Assembly (NCBI RefSeq): GCF_013408985.1
Contig: NZ_JACBZT010000001.1
Coordinates: forward strand, 186,001-250,000
Origin: Petropleomorpha daqingensis
GTDB taxonomy: Bacteria > Actinomycetota > Actinomycetes > Mycobacteriales > Geodermatophilaceae
Direction of reading: 5' to 3'
Length of the DNA: 64,000 bases
A model generated the notes under the pieces. That model saw only the letters and a program-made list of their open reading frames with translations, made no database searches and was not told where the DNA came from. Position numbers and translations under genes: made by a program. Within the stretch, counting starts at the first letter, position 1. Each line of letters opens with the position of its first letter. Shown one piece after another: positions 15,238 to 25,119 of this stretch.

Positions 15238-17318
15238 GTCGTCAGACCGTCCAGCAGCCCACTAACCCCCAACGCGGTCGCCTGGTCTCCGAAGAGCGTC
15301 AACACGAACCGGCGGTCGAGAAACCTGTTGGCGTTGTCGCAGGAGGTCTCCGAGAGGAACGTGCAGAAATGGCACGCCGCACCGTGGAGGAAGTCCTCCT
15401 GCCCCCGCGGAACTCTGTGGGAGCACACAGGATCGGAGGAACAGCGTGACGCCCGCGTCAGGGAGCGAGTGACGAGTCGCTCCATGGCCTTTCGGGCGGA
15501 CTGTTCCACGAGGCCACCGAGGGTCCCGTCACTGTCCGGAGACGTCGTGGAGATGAGGAATCCGGCTGCCGGCTCGTGATCGTCAGTCCTACGCCAAGCG
15601 TAGATACGCTCGCTGAGCGAAGCGGAACCGTAGCCGGCGTCGAGGGCCATCTGCCGAATGACCAGATGAGCCAGGGTGTGGGTGGCCCAGTAGCGGGGCG
15701 GCTCAAGGCGGCTATCCGGATCGGCGACCGCAGCAGAGCTGCTCGTGCGCCGCCTGACGTTACGCCAGTGCGCCTGCCGATGGGCATCCCAGAGCGCGGA
15801 GTCGAGGATCATCTTCTCCCAGGGGCCGACGACGTCCTCGCGGAGGCGGATGAACACTCCTTCTCCGTGGTCTTCTGTCGCGGGAACCCAGCGCGGCTCC
15901 TTGCGCGCCAACGGAGCAAGACGCTCTGGCGCGTCCCCGATGCGGTCGAAGGCATCGATTCGCGTGAAGCCGACGAACGCGTTCACCTTCTTCAACCGAT
16001 CGACAGCCGCCACCGTCTCGATGGCCGGAGTCAGGTTCGTAGCGACGTCTACATCCCGAATCCGGAAGTCGCTCTCACGGGCGTGCTTGGCGAAGTCCGC
16101 TGGGCGAATGAGTGTTCGCCACTCTGGCGCCCGCAGTTCGATCGGGCTATACGGCGTCGTGCGACCGTTGTCCTCGATTCCCTCAGCGGCGAGTTGGAGG
16201 GCCTCCCAGACGACCGCATCAGAGACGTCCGACAGGTCGAGGCCGTTCTTGAGGACGAACATCTTGAACATCGGCACCACGGCCTCCGTGGTGACCATCG
16301 TCCGCAGTTCGGCCGAGACACCTTGCAGCCGCGCAGCGACGTCGGCTGGCTTGAGCTCCTTGCTCTCCGGGACGACGAGGAGGCTGATCGTGGCCGGGAA
16401 CCACTGGTTCGCCGCGCCAAGGAGCATGAGCTTCGTCTCGGCCGTGCACTTCTCGAACGTCCCGAGGTGGGGATGACGGCCGCGGCAGTGGGGCATCCGT
16501 TCGGCCCCTGCCTTTCCGGTTAGTTCCCGCATGCTTCGCGTCGACCCGCACGCGACACAAGTGACACGCACCTCGGGACCGATGTTGCTGCGCCACTCGA
16601 GCATCCGCAGCCTCGTGGCGGGATTGACGCCCTGTGTCTTGTTGCAGGTCCAAGTTCCGCCCTGCGAGCCGTGGACGAAGGCGGTGTACGGGAACTCATC
16701 CAGATGACCATTGATGCACGCAACGAGATACCTCGCGGGCACGGCCACGCTCTCGCGCGGCTTGCCCTTGCCGTTGCGGCCTCTGCACTGCCTGTGGACG
16801 AAACGGGCTTGGTCAGGACGCATGCCGATCGTGTTAAGGAATGTGAAGACGCCGCCATCGCCCTCGTACGGTGCGAGGCGATCGCACCCCGTGCAGCGCA
16901 GCCATCGAGGAAAAGCAACAGCGGGGACTCCCAGCCTCGGTACCTCGCGGGGCCCCACTTCCTGCCGCGGGGGGCGACGCAGTTCTCGAATCTGACGGCC
17001 CAACTGTGCTTTGACGGCTTCGATGAGCCGTGGCTCGAAGATCTGGAGGGCTCCACCCATCTGCGCGTACGCCCGCTCCCAGGCGTCAAGGCCCTGCGGC
17101 ATGACCGCGATGTGCGGCAAGTCCACAGACGCGCCGATTCCGGCGGTGTAGAGCAGGGCGGTCGGTCGCACCGAACCGACGCGGCCAAAGTTCTTCGGCT
17201 TCACTTGGTCCTGGTGCTCGAACGGATCAACGATCTCCGCCGTGGCCACGTAGGTCACCGAGCTGTCGGGCTGATTTGCCTTCTCAGTGCCGGGGTTCGT
17301 GGGGGCTGCCTCGGTCAC
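15234..17318 (-). CDS. drmB: DISARM protein DrmB, DUF1998
   Basis: About 694 residues. The C-terminal DUF1998 domain includes HTLAHLVIRQMALDAGYG, a GTLGGLVEQSARKAMERLV segment and cysteine clusters CSSDPVC, CHFC and SCDNANRFLDR. N-terminal zinc-ribbon-like pairs include RCTGC and VTCVACG. DrmB forms a complex with the DrmA helicase. The GTG at 17318 is chosen because it overlaps the drmA stop as GTGA and has GGAGG seven bases upstream; a longer reading from 17345 has no such support. The second DUF1998 protein at 12646-14376 is a diverged relative. Confidence 0.92.
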   Translation of the reverse strand: MTEAAPTNPGTEKANQPDSSVTYVATAEIVDPFEHQDQVKPKNFGRVGSVRPTALLYTAGIGASVDLPHIAVMPQGLDAWERAYAQMGGALQIFEPRLIEAVKAQLGRQIRELRRPPRQEVGPREVPRLGVPAVAFPRWLRCTGCDRLAPYEGDGGVFTFLNTIGMRPDQARFVHRQCRGRNGKGKPRESVAVPARYLVACINGHLDEFPYTAFVHGSQGGTWTCNKTQGVNPATRLRMLEWRSNIGPEVRVTCVACGSTRSMRELTGKAGAERMPHCRGRHPHLGTFEKCTAETKLMLLGAANQWFPATISLLVVPESKELKPADVAARLQGVSAELRTMVTTEAVVPMFKMFVLKNGLDLSDVSDAVVWEALQLAAEGIEDNGRTTPYSPIELRAPEWRTLIRPADFAKHARESDFRIRDVDVATNLTPAIETVAAVDRLKKVNAFVGFTRIDAFDRIGDAPERLAPLARKEPRWVPATEDHGEGVFIRLREDVVGPWEKMILDSALWDAHRQAHWRNVRRRTSSSAAVADPDSRLEPPRYWATHTLAHLVIRQMALDAGYGSASLSERIYAWRRTDDHEPAAGFLISTTSPDSDGTLGGLVEQSARKAMERLVTRSLTRASRCSSDPVCSHRVPRGQEDFLHGAACHFCTFLSETSCDNANRFLDRRFVLTLFGDQATALGVSGLLDGLTT

Positions 17319-20300
17319 GCGTCTACCTCCGACGGGAAGACCCACGCTGGCGCACCCGGCGGGTCCGGCTCCGCGACGCGGTCACCGTACGAACGGACGA
17401 TAAGGCTGATTTCCGGCTGGACCTCGCGCATCGAGTTGGCAACGCGCAGGTACATGTCGTCGCCGAATGCAGGGCCGTCCTCGGGGCTCACGAGGAGGCC
17501 TCCCGGCCCCGTGTAGTCGATGTCCGGCACAGCCTTCGCCTTCTTGTACCAAGCGTCGAGTCGACGAGTGAGCTTGTTCTTGATCTCTTGGACGCGGTCG
17601 TCCGCGTCCGAGCCAGCTGCCCGGCGGGCGATGACCTCGACCAGGTTCTGGAGGGTGCTGAATCGAGAGGTGATGCTCCAGGCCCCGGCTTGCGGGGAGA
17701 ACGAAGCCGTCCGGCCAACATCCAAGACCCGAGCGATGGACACGAGCACGCCGGTCAGGCCGCGCTCCAGGGAGCTGTCCGAGTAGGGAGTGACGGACAG
17801 AGCCTCTACGTGGGCGTAGAACGTTCGGTGGTCGTGCTCGAACTGCTCGTAGTGCGCCATGTCGCGCGGCCGAGAGCGGTTGGCAAGCGTGACCACGAGC
17901 CCAGGCTTGTCCGCGACGCGTCCGACGCGGGAGGAAGCCTGGATGTACTCCGCCGTGTTCTTGGGCTGCCCCACGACGAGCATGAGGCCGAGACGCCCGA
18001 CGTCTACCCCGACCTGGAGCATCGACGTCGCGAGGACGACGTCGTAGGGCCGTTCTCCGGCTCGCTTCGGAACAGCCTTGTCTGCCTTCCGGAGAGCGGC
18101 GTGGTTGTTGTGCGCCTGCGTCGTGTCCCAGTCCTCGTCGAACGGCGCTGACAGCCGGTCGAGCGTCTTGGTGATGTCCGTGGAAGAGACTCGCGAGGTC
18201 AGCTCGCCGATCTCCAGACCCCAGGTACCGCGACGCGGGTATCCACTGCCCTTGTCCGGGTTGGTGATCCGCGTCGTGACGTCGTCGTCCAGGTAGCGCC
18301 GCATACCAGCCAGTTCGCGAGTGGCACTGAAGTAGCCGACGAGCGTCATGTACGGGTCGGCAACGTCGTGATGCTGGTCGAACAACTTCTGTCCCGCCAG
18401 TAGCAGGATCTCGCTGACACGGATTTCGGCCAGGGTCAGCTTGGCTCCGTGCGCGCAGACACCCAGATATCGACGGCCTGGATGCTCGGCCGAGACGGGA
18501 ACTTCCTTCGAGAAGTACGTGTCTGAGATGTCGACGACCTGAGGAGGAAAGATCTCGACGCCTCGTCCGTACAGACGCAGCACCTGATTCTCGGCGTTCC
18601 GGCTGGTCGCCGTTGATGCCACGACCATGGGGCGAACTGGATCGGCAGTTGCGACGTCGGCGCCCCTTTGCCAACTGCACAGGGTGTCGACGGCCACCTC
18701 GAAAAGACCCACTGCGGTGCCGAGGGCGCCCGTGATGAGGTGCAGCTCGTCCTGGATCACCAGGTCCGGAGGTCGGAGACGAGGGGCGGCTTGGACCGTC
18801 ACCTTGGGCAGGGCGCCGCTTGCGTTGTGGCTGGTGCCCGTACATACGGCAACAGGTGTGTCCGGGTGGCGGTACCCGTGACGCGGACAGCGCTGCGCGA
18901 CATGCCCGAAGAGGCTGGCTGCCTGGCCCTCACGAGCGATGCGGGCGAACTTGTCGACCGTCGCCAGTAAAAAGCTGGGCGGATACCGGTAGATCTCCTC
19001 GTCAACTGTGAGGACCGGCAGACCGTCTTCGACCGTGCCACCTTCGGCGAAGGGGCATTCCGTGCCGAGCCTGGCGCCGCAGTGAACGAGCACGCGGCGC
19101 CTGGCCTTGTCGAGACGGATGTGCTGTTTGGGCGAGATGGGCGACCCGCACCAGGGACAGCGCTGCAGCTGGAGAACGGTGACTCCGTACGGGCGACCCT
19201 CACTGGCTACCGCGGCGCTGATCTGCTCCTCTGCCTCGGTGAATGACTTGGGACTGACATTGCTGCCTACCCAAAGTCCAATCCTGAACGGCTCCGTGCC
19301 CCACGCCTCGGGGTCTTCGCGTCGGATCAGCTCGGCCGCGCAGACGAGCGCAGTGGCGCGCTGGAACTGCTGAGTGGTGAGCAGACGCAGGGTGTACCGC
19401 ATGAGGACCGCGACGCCATCGCCACCGTCGAGCGGCCCGTCCGGGGACTGGACCACGCCCTGACGCCGTCGGATCGCGAAGGTGTACGCCGCTAGCCCGA
19501 GGTAAGCCTCCGTCTTACCGCCCCCGGTCGGGAAGAAGAGCAGCTCCGCACGCGCAGCCTCGCTGCTGCGCCGAGGGGACGTCGGATCCGTCAGCGCGGG
19601 AAGCTGCATGAGGATGAAGCCGATCTGGAAGTGCCGCCACGACGCAGCAGCCTCTCCTTTGTCGGAGACCTTCTTGGTCGCAGCGGCGATGCTCAGCGCT
19701 GCATCCTCAGATCTCGCCTGGGCGACCTGACTGTGCACGCGCTGGTCGGCCATGACGCGGTTCATGAACTGGAAGGCGCGGAAGGCGTCCACATCCGAGC
19801 CGAGCAGCGCGAGACCTTCCTCCAGGCGATCGGCGGCGGCGGTGGCGTCTTCGATGGCGATCTCGCCGACGGCACGGAGGTGCTCCGGAAGCCCCCTGAC
19901 GTCTGCCTTCCGCTTGATAAGCCAGTCTCGGTAACCCGCAAGCAGAGGCGCAAGCCCTTCGATCACCTCGGGCTGCGACGCCGATGCCAAGTTCTTCATG
20001 GAAAGCTCGGTCCCCTCAACTCCTGAGGGGATCGTCTGCGGAATCTCCGCCTCGGGGACCCAGGTCGTCTTGACGCGGTTGGCTGACCGGGAGCCCTCGG
20101 CGAGATCACGCTGCCAAACACCGTCAGGCGAAGGAGGGACCGTGCTCCACGTCGCGGAACAAGTCCTGCCGATCGCGAACTCAAGCCGGTCGCGGTAGAG
20201 CAGCTCCAGTCGCTGCTCTTCCTCATCCAATCCGACAGTCAATGACTTGAGAGGGTCGTGGATCGCAAGGAACGCATCGCTGCTGTCCGAGGCTGCGACC

Positions 20301-21010
20301 TCGAGCTCCGCCTGAAAGAGCCACTGGCGTGGCGGCAGATTCCCATCCGTCACGCGCCGGTTCTGCAGGGCAACCTCGACGATGAGGGTGCCATCACCAT
20401 CTGCCAAGACCTCGACGCTCAGGGACACCTCGACGGAACCGGCGTACTCCAAGACAGGTAAGTCGAGGTTAGCCCCGGGAACCAACTGACCCGTGGCGAC
20501 AGAGACCGCGTACTCATGAGGGGTGCGGTCGTAGTAGGTGCGCGTGTAACCGTCCTCGTCCATCTCCCGGCGCGCGGCGTAAGCCCCCCACCGTGCGATG
20601 AGCGTCAGTCCCGAGCCGCCTGGGGCGATTCGGAATCGCAGTCCCATCGACGAGGGAGCGATCAGCTTCGACGCCGGCCCCTTGTCGTCCGCCTCCTCCG
20701 GATCGTCCGACTCCGTCACGTCGAGGTCGGGAGCCTCCGGGACTCCTGGCGTGTCCTCGTCGACGACGGTGAGCAGTGGTGCCTCCACGGCTCGCAGGTC
20801 CGACAAATTGGCAGTAGCTGAGAAGTCCGGACTCTCGACAGGCGCTGTGCTGTCGACCTTGACCGGGGCTAGGGCACCCGCGAGGTAGCGCCCGCGCGGA
20901 TTTCCGACAACCGTTTCCGCCGGACCACCCCACGGTCCGACCAGATCGTTGACAAGTAGGCGATGCAGCTCGTTACGGACATCCACCGATGTCGCCATCG
21001 TACTGCTCAT
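17315..21010 (-). CDS. drmA: DISARM helicase DrmA
   Basis: A 1231-residue superfamily II helicase, the core of DISARM. Walker A TGGGKT is at residues 495-500 (LLFFPTGGGKTEAYL), preceded by a RAFQFMNRVM motif. A CPWCGSP cysteine pair follows. VIQDELHLITGALG carries the DELH box at 754-757, VVASTATSRNAENQV is motif III and QASSRVGRVADKPGLVV is motif VI. DrmA binds DNA and, with DrmB, is held inactive until it meets foreign DNA. The ATG at 21010 overlaps the drmMI stop by four bases (ATGA) and has AAGGG eight bases upstream. Confidence 0.93.
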   Translation of the reverse strand: MSSTMATSVDVRNELHRLLVNDLVGPWGGPAETVVGNPRGRYLAGALAPVKVDSTAPVESPDFSATANLSDLRAVEAPLLTVVDEDTPGVPEAPDLDVTESDDPEEADDKGPASKLIAPSSMGLRFRIAPGGSGLTLIARWGAYAARREMDEDGYTRTYYDRTPHEYAVSVATGQLVPGANLDLPVLEYAGSVEVSLSVEVLADGDGTLIVEVALQNRRVTDGNLPPRQWLFQAELEVAASDSSDAFLAIHDPLKSLTVGLDEEEQRLELLYRDRLEFAIGRTCSATWSTVPPSPDGVWQRDLAEGSRSANRVKTTWVPEAEIPQTIPSGVEGTELSMKNLASASQPEVIEGLAPLLAGYRDWLIKRKADVRGLPEHLRAVGEIAIEDATAAADRLEEGLALLGSDVDAFRAFQFMNRVMADQRVHSQVAQARSEDAALSIAAATKKVSDKGEAAASWRHFQIGFILMQLPALTDPTSPRRSSEAARAELLFFPTGGGKTEAYLGLAAYTFAIRRRQGVVQSPDGPLDGGDGVAVLMRYTLRLLTTQQFQRATALVCAAELIRREDPEAWGTEPFRIGLWVGSNVSPKSFTEAEEQISAAVASEGRPYGVTVLQLQRCPWCGSPISPKQHIRLDKARRRVLVHCGARLGTECPFAEGGTVEDGLPVLTVDEEIYRYPPSFLLATVDKFARIAREGQAASLFGHVAQRCPRHGYRHPDTPVAVCTGTSHNASGALPKVTVQAAPRLRPPDLVIQDELHLITGALGTAVGLFEVAVDTLCSWQRGADVATADPVRPMVVASTATSRNAENQVLRLYGRGVEIFPPQVVDISDTYFSKEVPVSAEHPGRRYLGVCAHGAKLTLAEIRVSEILLLAGQKLFDQHHDVADPYMTLVGYFSATRELAGMRRYLDDDVTTRITNPDKGSGYPRRGTWGLEIGELTSRVSSTDITKTLDRLSAPFDEDWDTTQAHNNHAALRKADKAVPKRAGERPYDVVLATSMLQVGVDVGRLGLMLVVGQPKNTAEYIQASSRVGRVADKPGLVVTLANRSRPRDMAHYEQFEHDHRTFYAHVEALSVTPYSDSSLERGLTGVLVSIARVLDVGRTASFSPQAGAWSITSRFSTLQNLVEVIARRAAGSDADDRVQEIKNKLTRRLDAWYKKAKAVPDIDYTGPGGLLVSPEDGPAFGDDMYLRVANSMREVQPEISLIVRSYGDRVAEPDPPGAPAWVFPSEVDA

Positions 21011-24000
21011 TCGCCCATCCCTTCGAGGTCAAGCTCATCGGAGTCCTCGATATCCATTTCAGCGTCACCGCTTTGCGACACGGCGCGCCGGTGATTCTCC
21101 TCAAGAAGGCGGTCGAGCAGCTCGACGCGCGCTGCAGGGTCGATGGTGAAACGCTCCACCCCTCGGTACGCGTGGAATCCGTGGTTCAGCGGAACATCCG
21201 ACCATCCATAGGCGTCGAGAACGGCATGGTCCAATGCCACATGGATGTCGCGCAGAGAATTTATATCGGGCTCACTAAGACAATCACGGTCATTGATGAG
21301 GTTGTACAGCTTTGTAAGTCCGACACTACGTCGAAGCATCACGGCGCGACGCCTCGCCTCAAGAGTTTCGCCGGCTGCCTCAAGAGTCGGCCCACTGGCA
21401 GGCCTTGCGAAGGTCTCAAAGATGGAGCTCGGCGTATAGGTGGCATCCGTGCGCATTGTCGTGCCATACTTGATGGCCCAAGCTTGATGCAAGCTAGAGA
21501 ACAACACGGCGCCCGATCCAGGGGTCAAAGCGAACACAATAAGCTTGGCGTCGAGGACCTGTCCGGTCGGAACAGCGACGGGCATCAGCGTCCGGCTTAC
21601 CTGCGCAATGGCGAGCACTCGATCGAACTCGCGAATGGCACCGTAGAGACCTGGCCTTGCATTCCAGTACTTCCACCACTCGTTGACCATCCGAGGGTAT
21701 CGCGTGGCGTCCTTCGTGATCCGCTGCCCCCTTACCGAACCCTCAACTATTTCCCAGGGCTCGCGGTAACTGCGCGCCTCCTCTTCGGTCCGCTCTTTGA
21801 AGTCGATCACCCACCTGCTCGCCGAGGAGTCCGGTCGTCCATTGAGATCCTCGCCATTGAGATATGGGAGCACGACCTCGGAATTCCGCTCATCTCTCGC
21901 AATAAGTTCCTTTGCTCGCATTGGCGTGAGCACGAACCCGCGACCGAGAATGATCGAGCCCTGAAATGCGACACGGACATTCTCGGCCAACCGCGAGGGT
22001 TGCCCCTTAACTCTCCCCTCCGCCTCCAGGAGGGTAGAAATTGCCGGCACGATCACTCCGTCAGCAACTCGCTGAGTTCCAGCCGCAAGCTCGCCTTGCG
22101 TTGCCCAAATGGCCGCGTATTCGAGATTTGCACCACGAGCCGGCCAAGTCGCGCTCCGGATCGTCCGTCGCAGAGTGAATCCATGGACGACAAGCCGGTC
22201 GAGGCCGACTTCCCGAGTGTCACCTTGAGCGATCGTGTTCGTGGCGATGAGCCCGAGCTGGCCACGCTTATCGGCCAGCAGGGAGGCGGCGCGGAGAAAG
22301 AAGTACGCAACGAGATCGGCATTTCCCGACGTACCGCCGGCGAGTTGATTGACCAACCAGAGGCGCAAGTTTTGACCCATCGCTGGGCTGATCTTCTTGC
22401 CGCCGAGAAACGGTGGGTTGCCGATCACAGCGTCGAAGCCGCCGTGCTCGATCATGACGTCCGGGAATTCGATAATCCAGTGCAGTGGTTCCCATCGTTC
22501 ATAGTCGGTTTGCACACTGGGAGTCAGCCCTTGCTCGAGGATTCGGTCGAGAGCGCGGCGATCACCCCCCTCCCCGGCCGGGAAAGCATTCATGAGCGCC
22601 AGGGAGAGCGCCTCATACTTGGCGTCAAGCTGCCTTCCACCCTTGCCGCCCATGATCAACCCCGCGGCGATGATTCCGTCGCCGACGGACCGCAAGACCT
22701 GGTTGTTCTCCTCCAACTGCGCGAGCAGTGCGCGCTTGGCTCTGGTGGACCGCATGCTGTCCGCCTCGGAGACGGTTGTGGAGAGCTGATGGCGCACCTC
22801 CGTCGCTCTACGGATCGCGGAGTCGACGTCAACGGTGAATCCGGGATTCCGGAGGCGAGTTGCGCTGGGGGCGATGTGCAGGCCGCGGAGCTGGCGCAGC
22901 TCGGTGAGACCGAGCAGCGAATTGCCGCAAAGGATCTTGTCGTCGACGAAGGAGAACGGGCGATCGGGATCGAGGGACACGAGCCAGAGCGACAACTTGC
23001 ACATCTCGACGGCCATCGGGTTGATGTCCGCCCCATAGAGGCAGTGCGCGATCACTTCACGGATGGCCTCGACTCGGTGGTGACGCCTCTCCTCGGCGGT
23101 GGAGTCCTCTTGGCCGATTCCCTCCCTGTCCCATGCCTCGAGCAAGCGATCAGCGAGGTATCGCGCTGCTGCAACCAGGAATGCTCCAGAGCCGACTGCG
23201 ATGTCCACGACCTTGAGGTCGAGCAGTTCGGAGGCGGAGATCGGCACCCATTCGGTTGTGTTCGCCGTCAGCAGCGGCCCTGGCGAGTAGACGAGGGGTT
23301 CAAGGGCGTGGTGGACGACCTCCTCCGCCAGCGACCGAGGTGTGTAATGCGTGCCCGACGTAGCCCTCGACCGTGTCTCCACCACCACGAGTCCACCGGC
23401 TGGGACCACGTATGGCAGACCGCGAGGGTCGAGTCGCATCAGCTTGTAGTAGCCGATCAGCTCGTCCACCAGGGCACCGTCACCAACGACCGGTCGGAGC
23501 CGGCGTCGAGCCTCGTCCTGGACCGCGATGTCGCCGCTCTCGGCGTAGGCCTTGGCGAGCTGGCGCACTGTGCGACTCTTCGCTGCCGGCTGATGCTCCT
23601 TCACCCAGGCAACTAGACGCTCGGCGAAATCGTCGGGGTCCTCCTCCGCTAGGTCATTGAGCTCGTGAAGCGTCTCTAGTGCCACCTCGGGCTCGGACCC
23701 GTTCTCCGGACCTTGGAGGCCAACGACGAGCTCGTCGGTATACCGAGCGGAATACCCGAGCAGACCCTCGTAGACGTAGCCAATCTGCTCGACGTCGAGG
23801 TCGCGAAAGGAGACCTGCCGGTCCTCTCCGTTGACGTCGACGTGCTGGACGGATCGGAGGACGTGGTACATCGCCCGGTCGTCGACGAGCACCTGCAGCC
23901 CGCCGCTGACTTCGTTCACCGATGTGAGCCACGGGAACCGGTCCGGGTCGAAGAGGGACCCACCGTAGGCCGGCATGCGGAGGTCCTCGAACGTCGCCCC

Positions 24001-25119
24001 TTCATACAGCGCACGGGTCGTTGCGAGCAGACGGTGCCACGTGTCGAAGGTCGCCCCGAGCGCCTCGTCCCCCTCCACACCAACCGCGTGACGGCGGCGC
24101 TCGTCGAGGCGGTCGAGGACGTCGGAGATCCCGTATGCCTCGCGATAGAGCTGTTGGGTCGGGAGCAGCTCGTTCGCCTCGGCGAAGAGGAGGAAGACGG
24201 TCCGCATCATGGAGGTGACGGCGGCGTCGTAGACCTCATGCGCGTTGGCCGGCAGAGGCGAGGCCGAGCCATCCGCAAGGGCGCGCAGGTGGGACGCGGA
24301 GAAGGACTGGACGAGCAGTTCCACGGACGCGCGGACCTGGTTGCCCAGCGCGTCGGTGATCTCTTCCGCGCTCGCCATGCTGGCGTCGAGCAGTGCGTCG
24401 AGTCGGCGCTCCGGGGCTCCACCGGCGAGGGACGTCAGCCGGGCCAGCGCCCAGAAGGCGTCACGCAGATCGGGTTCTTCACGGAAGAGTGCCCCGTCGA
24501 AAGTTCCTGATCCCGTGCCACCTTGGGCGTTCTGCCAGACGAGCGACCACCAACGTCCGTCGGTCACGATGGCCACGGGCGCTCGGGTGCCGCCATTCTG
24601 GCCGGATGCACGGAGCAGCGCTGCAGCACGGTCGATGGCGCTCGCCGTCCATCCATCGGCTCCTGGTGCGGCGAGATCCTCCGTCGGGTCTACCACCAGA
24701 ACGACAGCCGCCCGGACACCTCCCGCGTCGAGTGCGCCCGAACTCTGGACCGTCACCGAGCCATCCAGGTTCGTCGCGGTGACGGCGGCGCCCGGATCCG
24801 TCCGGTAGTACTCCCCCCACTCCAGCACCTCGGTCAGGAATGTGCGGACCCATACGTCGCGCTGGCTGAGGTACTCGACCGAGGTCGTGACGTCCGCGCG
24901 GCCCTCGGCGCGCATCGACTGCGTCCACGCTCGCTCCCAGTCGCCGAAGCCGGACCGGAACGCCTCGCGGACGTTGTCGACGGCGTCGTCGGGCCGTGGC
25001 AGTCCAGCCGCGAACTGAGCCTTCAGCGCGGGCCGGGACAGGAACGGGCCGTCCGTCAGCACAAGTTCCAGCCATGCGAACAGGTCTTCCGTACGACGAC
25101 GAGGCCGACGCGGTCTCAC
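21007..25119 (-). CDS. drmMI: DISARM class 1 adenine methyltransferase DrmMI (PglX-like)
   Basis: A 1370-residue N6-adenine methyltransferase that would mark host DNA as self. The SAM-binding motif I reads VVDIAVGSGAFLVAAARYL and the catalytic motif IV is NPPF in FDAVIGNPPFLGGKK. The long N-terminal region (about 1-560) is helical, and the C-terminal part beyond about residue 925 should be the target-recognition region. That C-terminal third is visibly richer in A and T than the rest, hinting that specificity was swapped. PglX of BREX looks similar, but no pglZ or brxC is present and the neighbours are DISARM genes. The GTG start overlaps the drmD stop as GTGA. Confidence 0.92.
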   Translation of the reverse strand: MRPRRPRRRTEDLFAWLELVLTDGPFLSRPALKAQFAAGLPRPDDAVDNVREAFRSGFGDWERAWTQSMRAEGRADVTTSVEYLSQRDVWVRTFLTEVLEWGEYYRTDPGAAVTATNLDGSVTVQSSGALDAGGVRAAVVLVVDPTEDLAAPGADGWTASAIDRAAALLRASGQNGGTRAPVAIVTDGRWWSLVWQNAQGGTGSGTFDGALFREEPDLRDAFWALARLTSLAGGAPERRLDALLDASMASAEEITDALGNQVRASVELLVQSFSASHLRALADGSASPLPANAHEVYDAAVTSMMRTVFLLFAEANELLPTQQLYREAYGISDVLDRLDERRRHAVGVEGDEALGATFDTWHRLLATTRALYEGATFEDLRMPAYGGSLFDPDRFPWLTSVNEVSGGLQVLVDDRAMYHVLRSVQHVDVNGEDRQVSFRDLDVEQIGYVYEGLLGYSARYTDELVVGLQGPENGSEPEVALETLHELNDLAEEDPDDFAERLVAWVKEHQPAAKSRTVRQLAKAYAESGDIAVQDEARRRLRPVVGDGALVDELIGYYKLMRLDPRGLPYVVPAGGLVVVETRSRATSGTHYTPRSLAEEVVHHALEPLVYSPGPLLTANTTEWVPISASELLDLKVVDIAVGSGAFLVAAARYLADRLLEAWDREGIGQEDSTAEERRHHRVEAIREVIAHCLYGADINPMAVEMCKLSLWLVSLDPDRPFSFVDDKILCGNSLLGLTELRQLRGLHIAPSATRLRNPGFTVDVDSAIRRATEVRHQLSTTVSEADSMRSTRAKRALLAQLEENNQVLRSVGDGIIAAGLIMGGKGGRQLDAKYEALSLALMNAFPAGEGGDRRALDRILEQGLTPSVQTDYERWEPLHWIIEFPDVMIEHGGFDAVIGNPPFLGGKKISPAMGQNLRLWLVNQLAGGTSGNADLVAYFFLRAASLLADKRGQLGLIATNTIAQGDTREVGLDRLVVHGFTLRRTIRSATWPARGANLEYAAIWATQGELAAGTQRVADGVIVPAISTLLEAEGRVKGQPSRLAENVRVAFQGSIILGRGFVLTPMRAKELIARDERNSEVVLPYLNGEDLNGRPDSSASRWVIDFKERTEEEARSYREPWEIVEGSVRGQRITKDATRYPRMVNEWWKYWNARPGLYGAIREFDRVLAIAQVSRTLMPVAVPTGQVLDAKLIVFALTPGSGAVLFSSLHQAWAIKYGTTMRTDATYTPSSIFETFARPASGPTLEAAGETLEARRRAVMLRRSVGLTKLYNLINDRDCLSEPDINSLRDIHVALDHAVLDAYGWSDVPLNHGFHAYRGVERFTIDPAARVELLDRLLEENHRRAVSQSGDAEMDIEDSDELDLEGMGE

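Noticed and set aside
20989-23616. 875-codon plus-strand frame opposite drmMI
   Set aside because: It is a high-GC antisense shadow; the minus-strand frame has the methylase motifs and operon overlaps.
21007-25119. BREX system based on a PglX-like methylase
   Set aside because: No pglZ, brxC, brxA, brxB or brxL; the gene is embedded between drmD and drmA in DISARM order.
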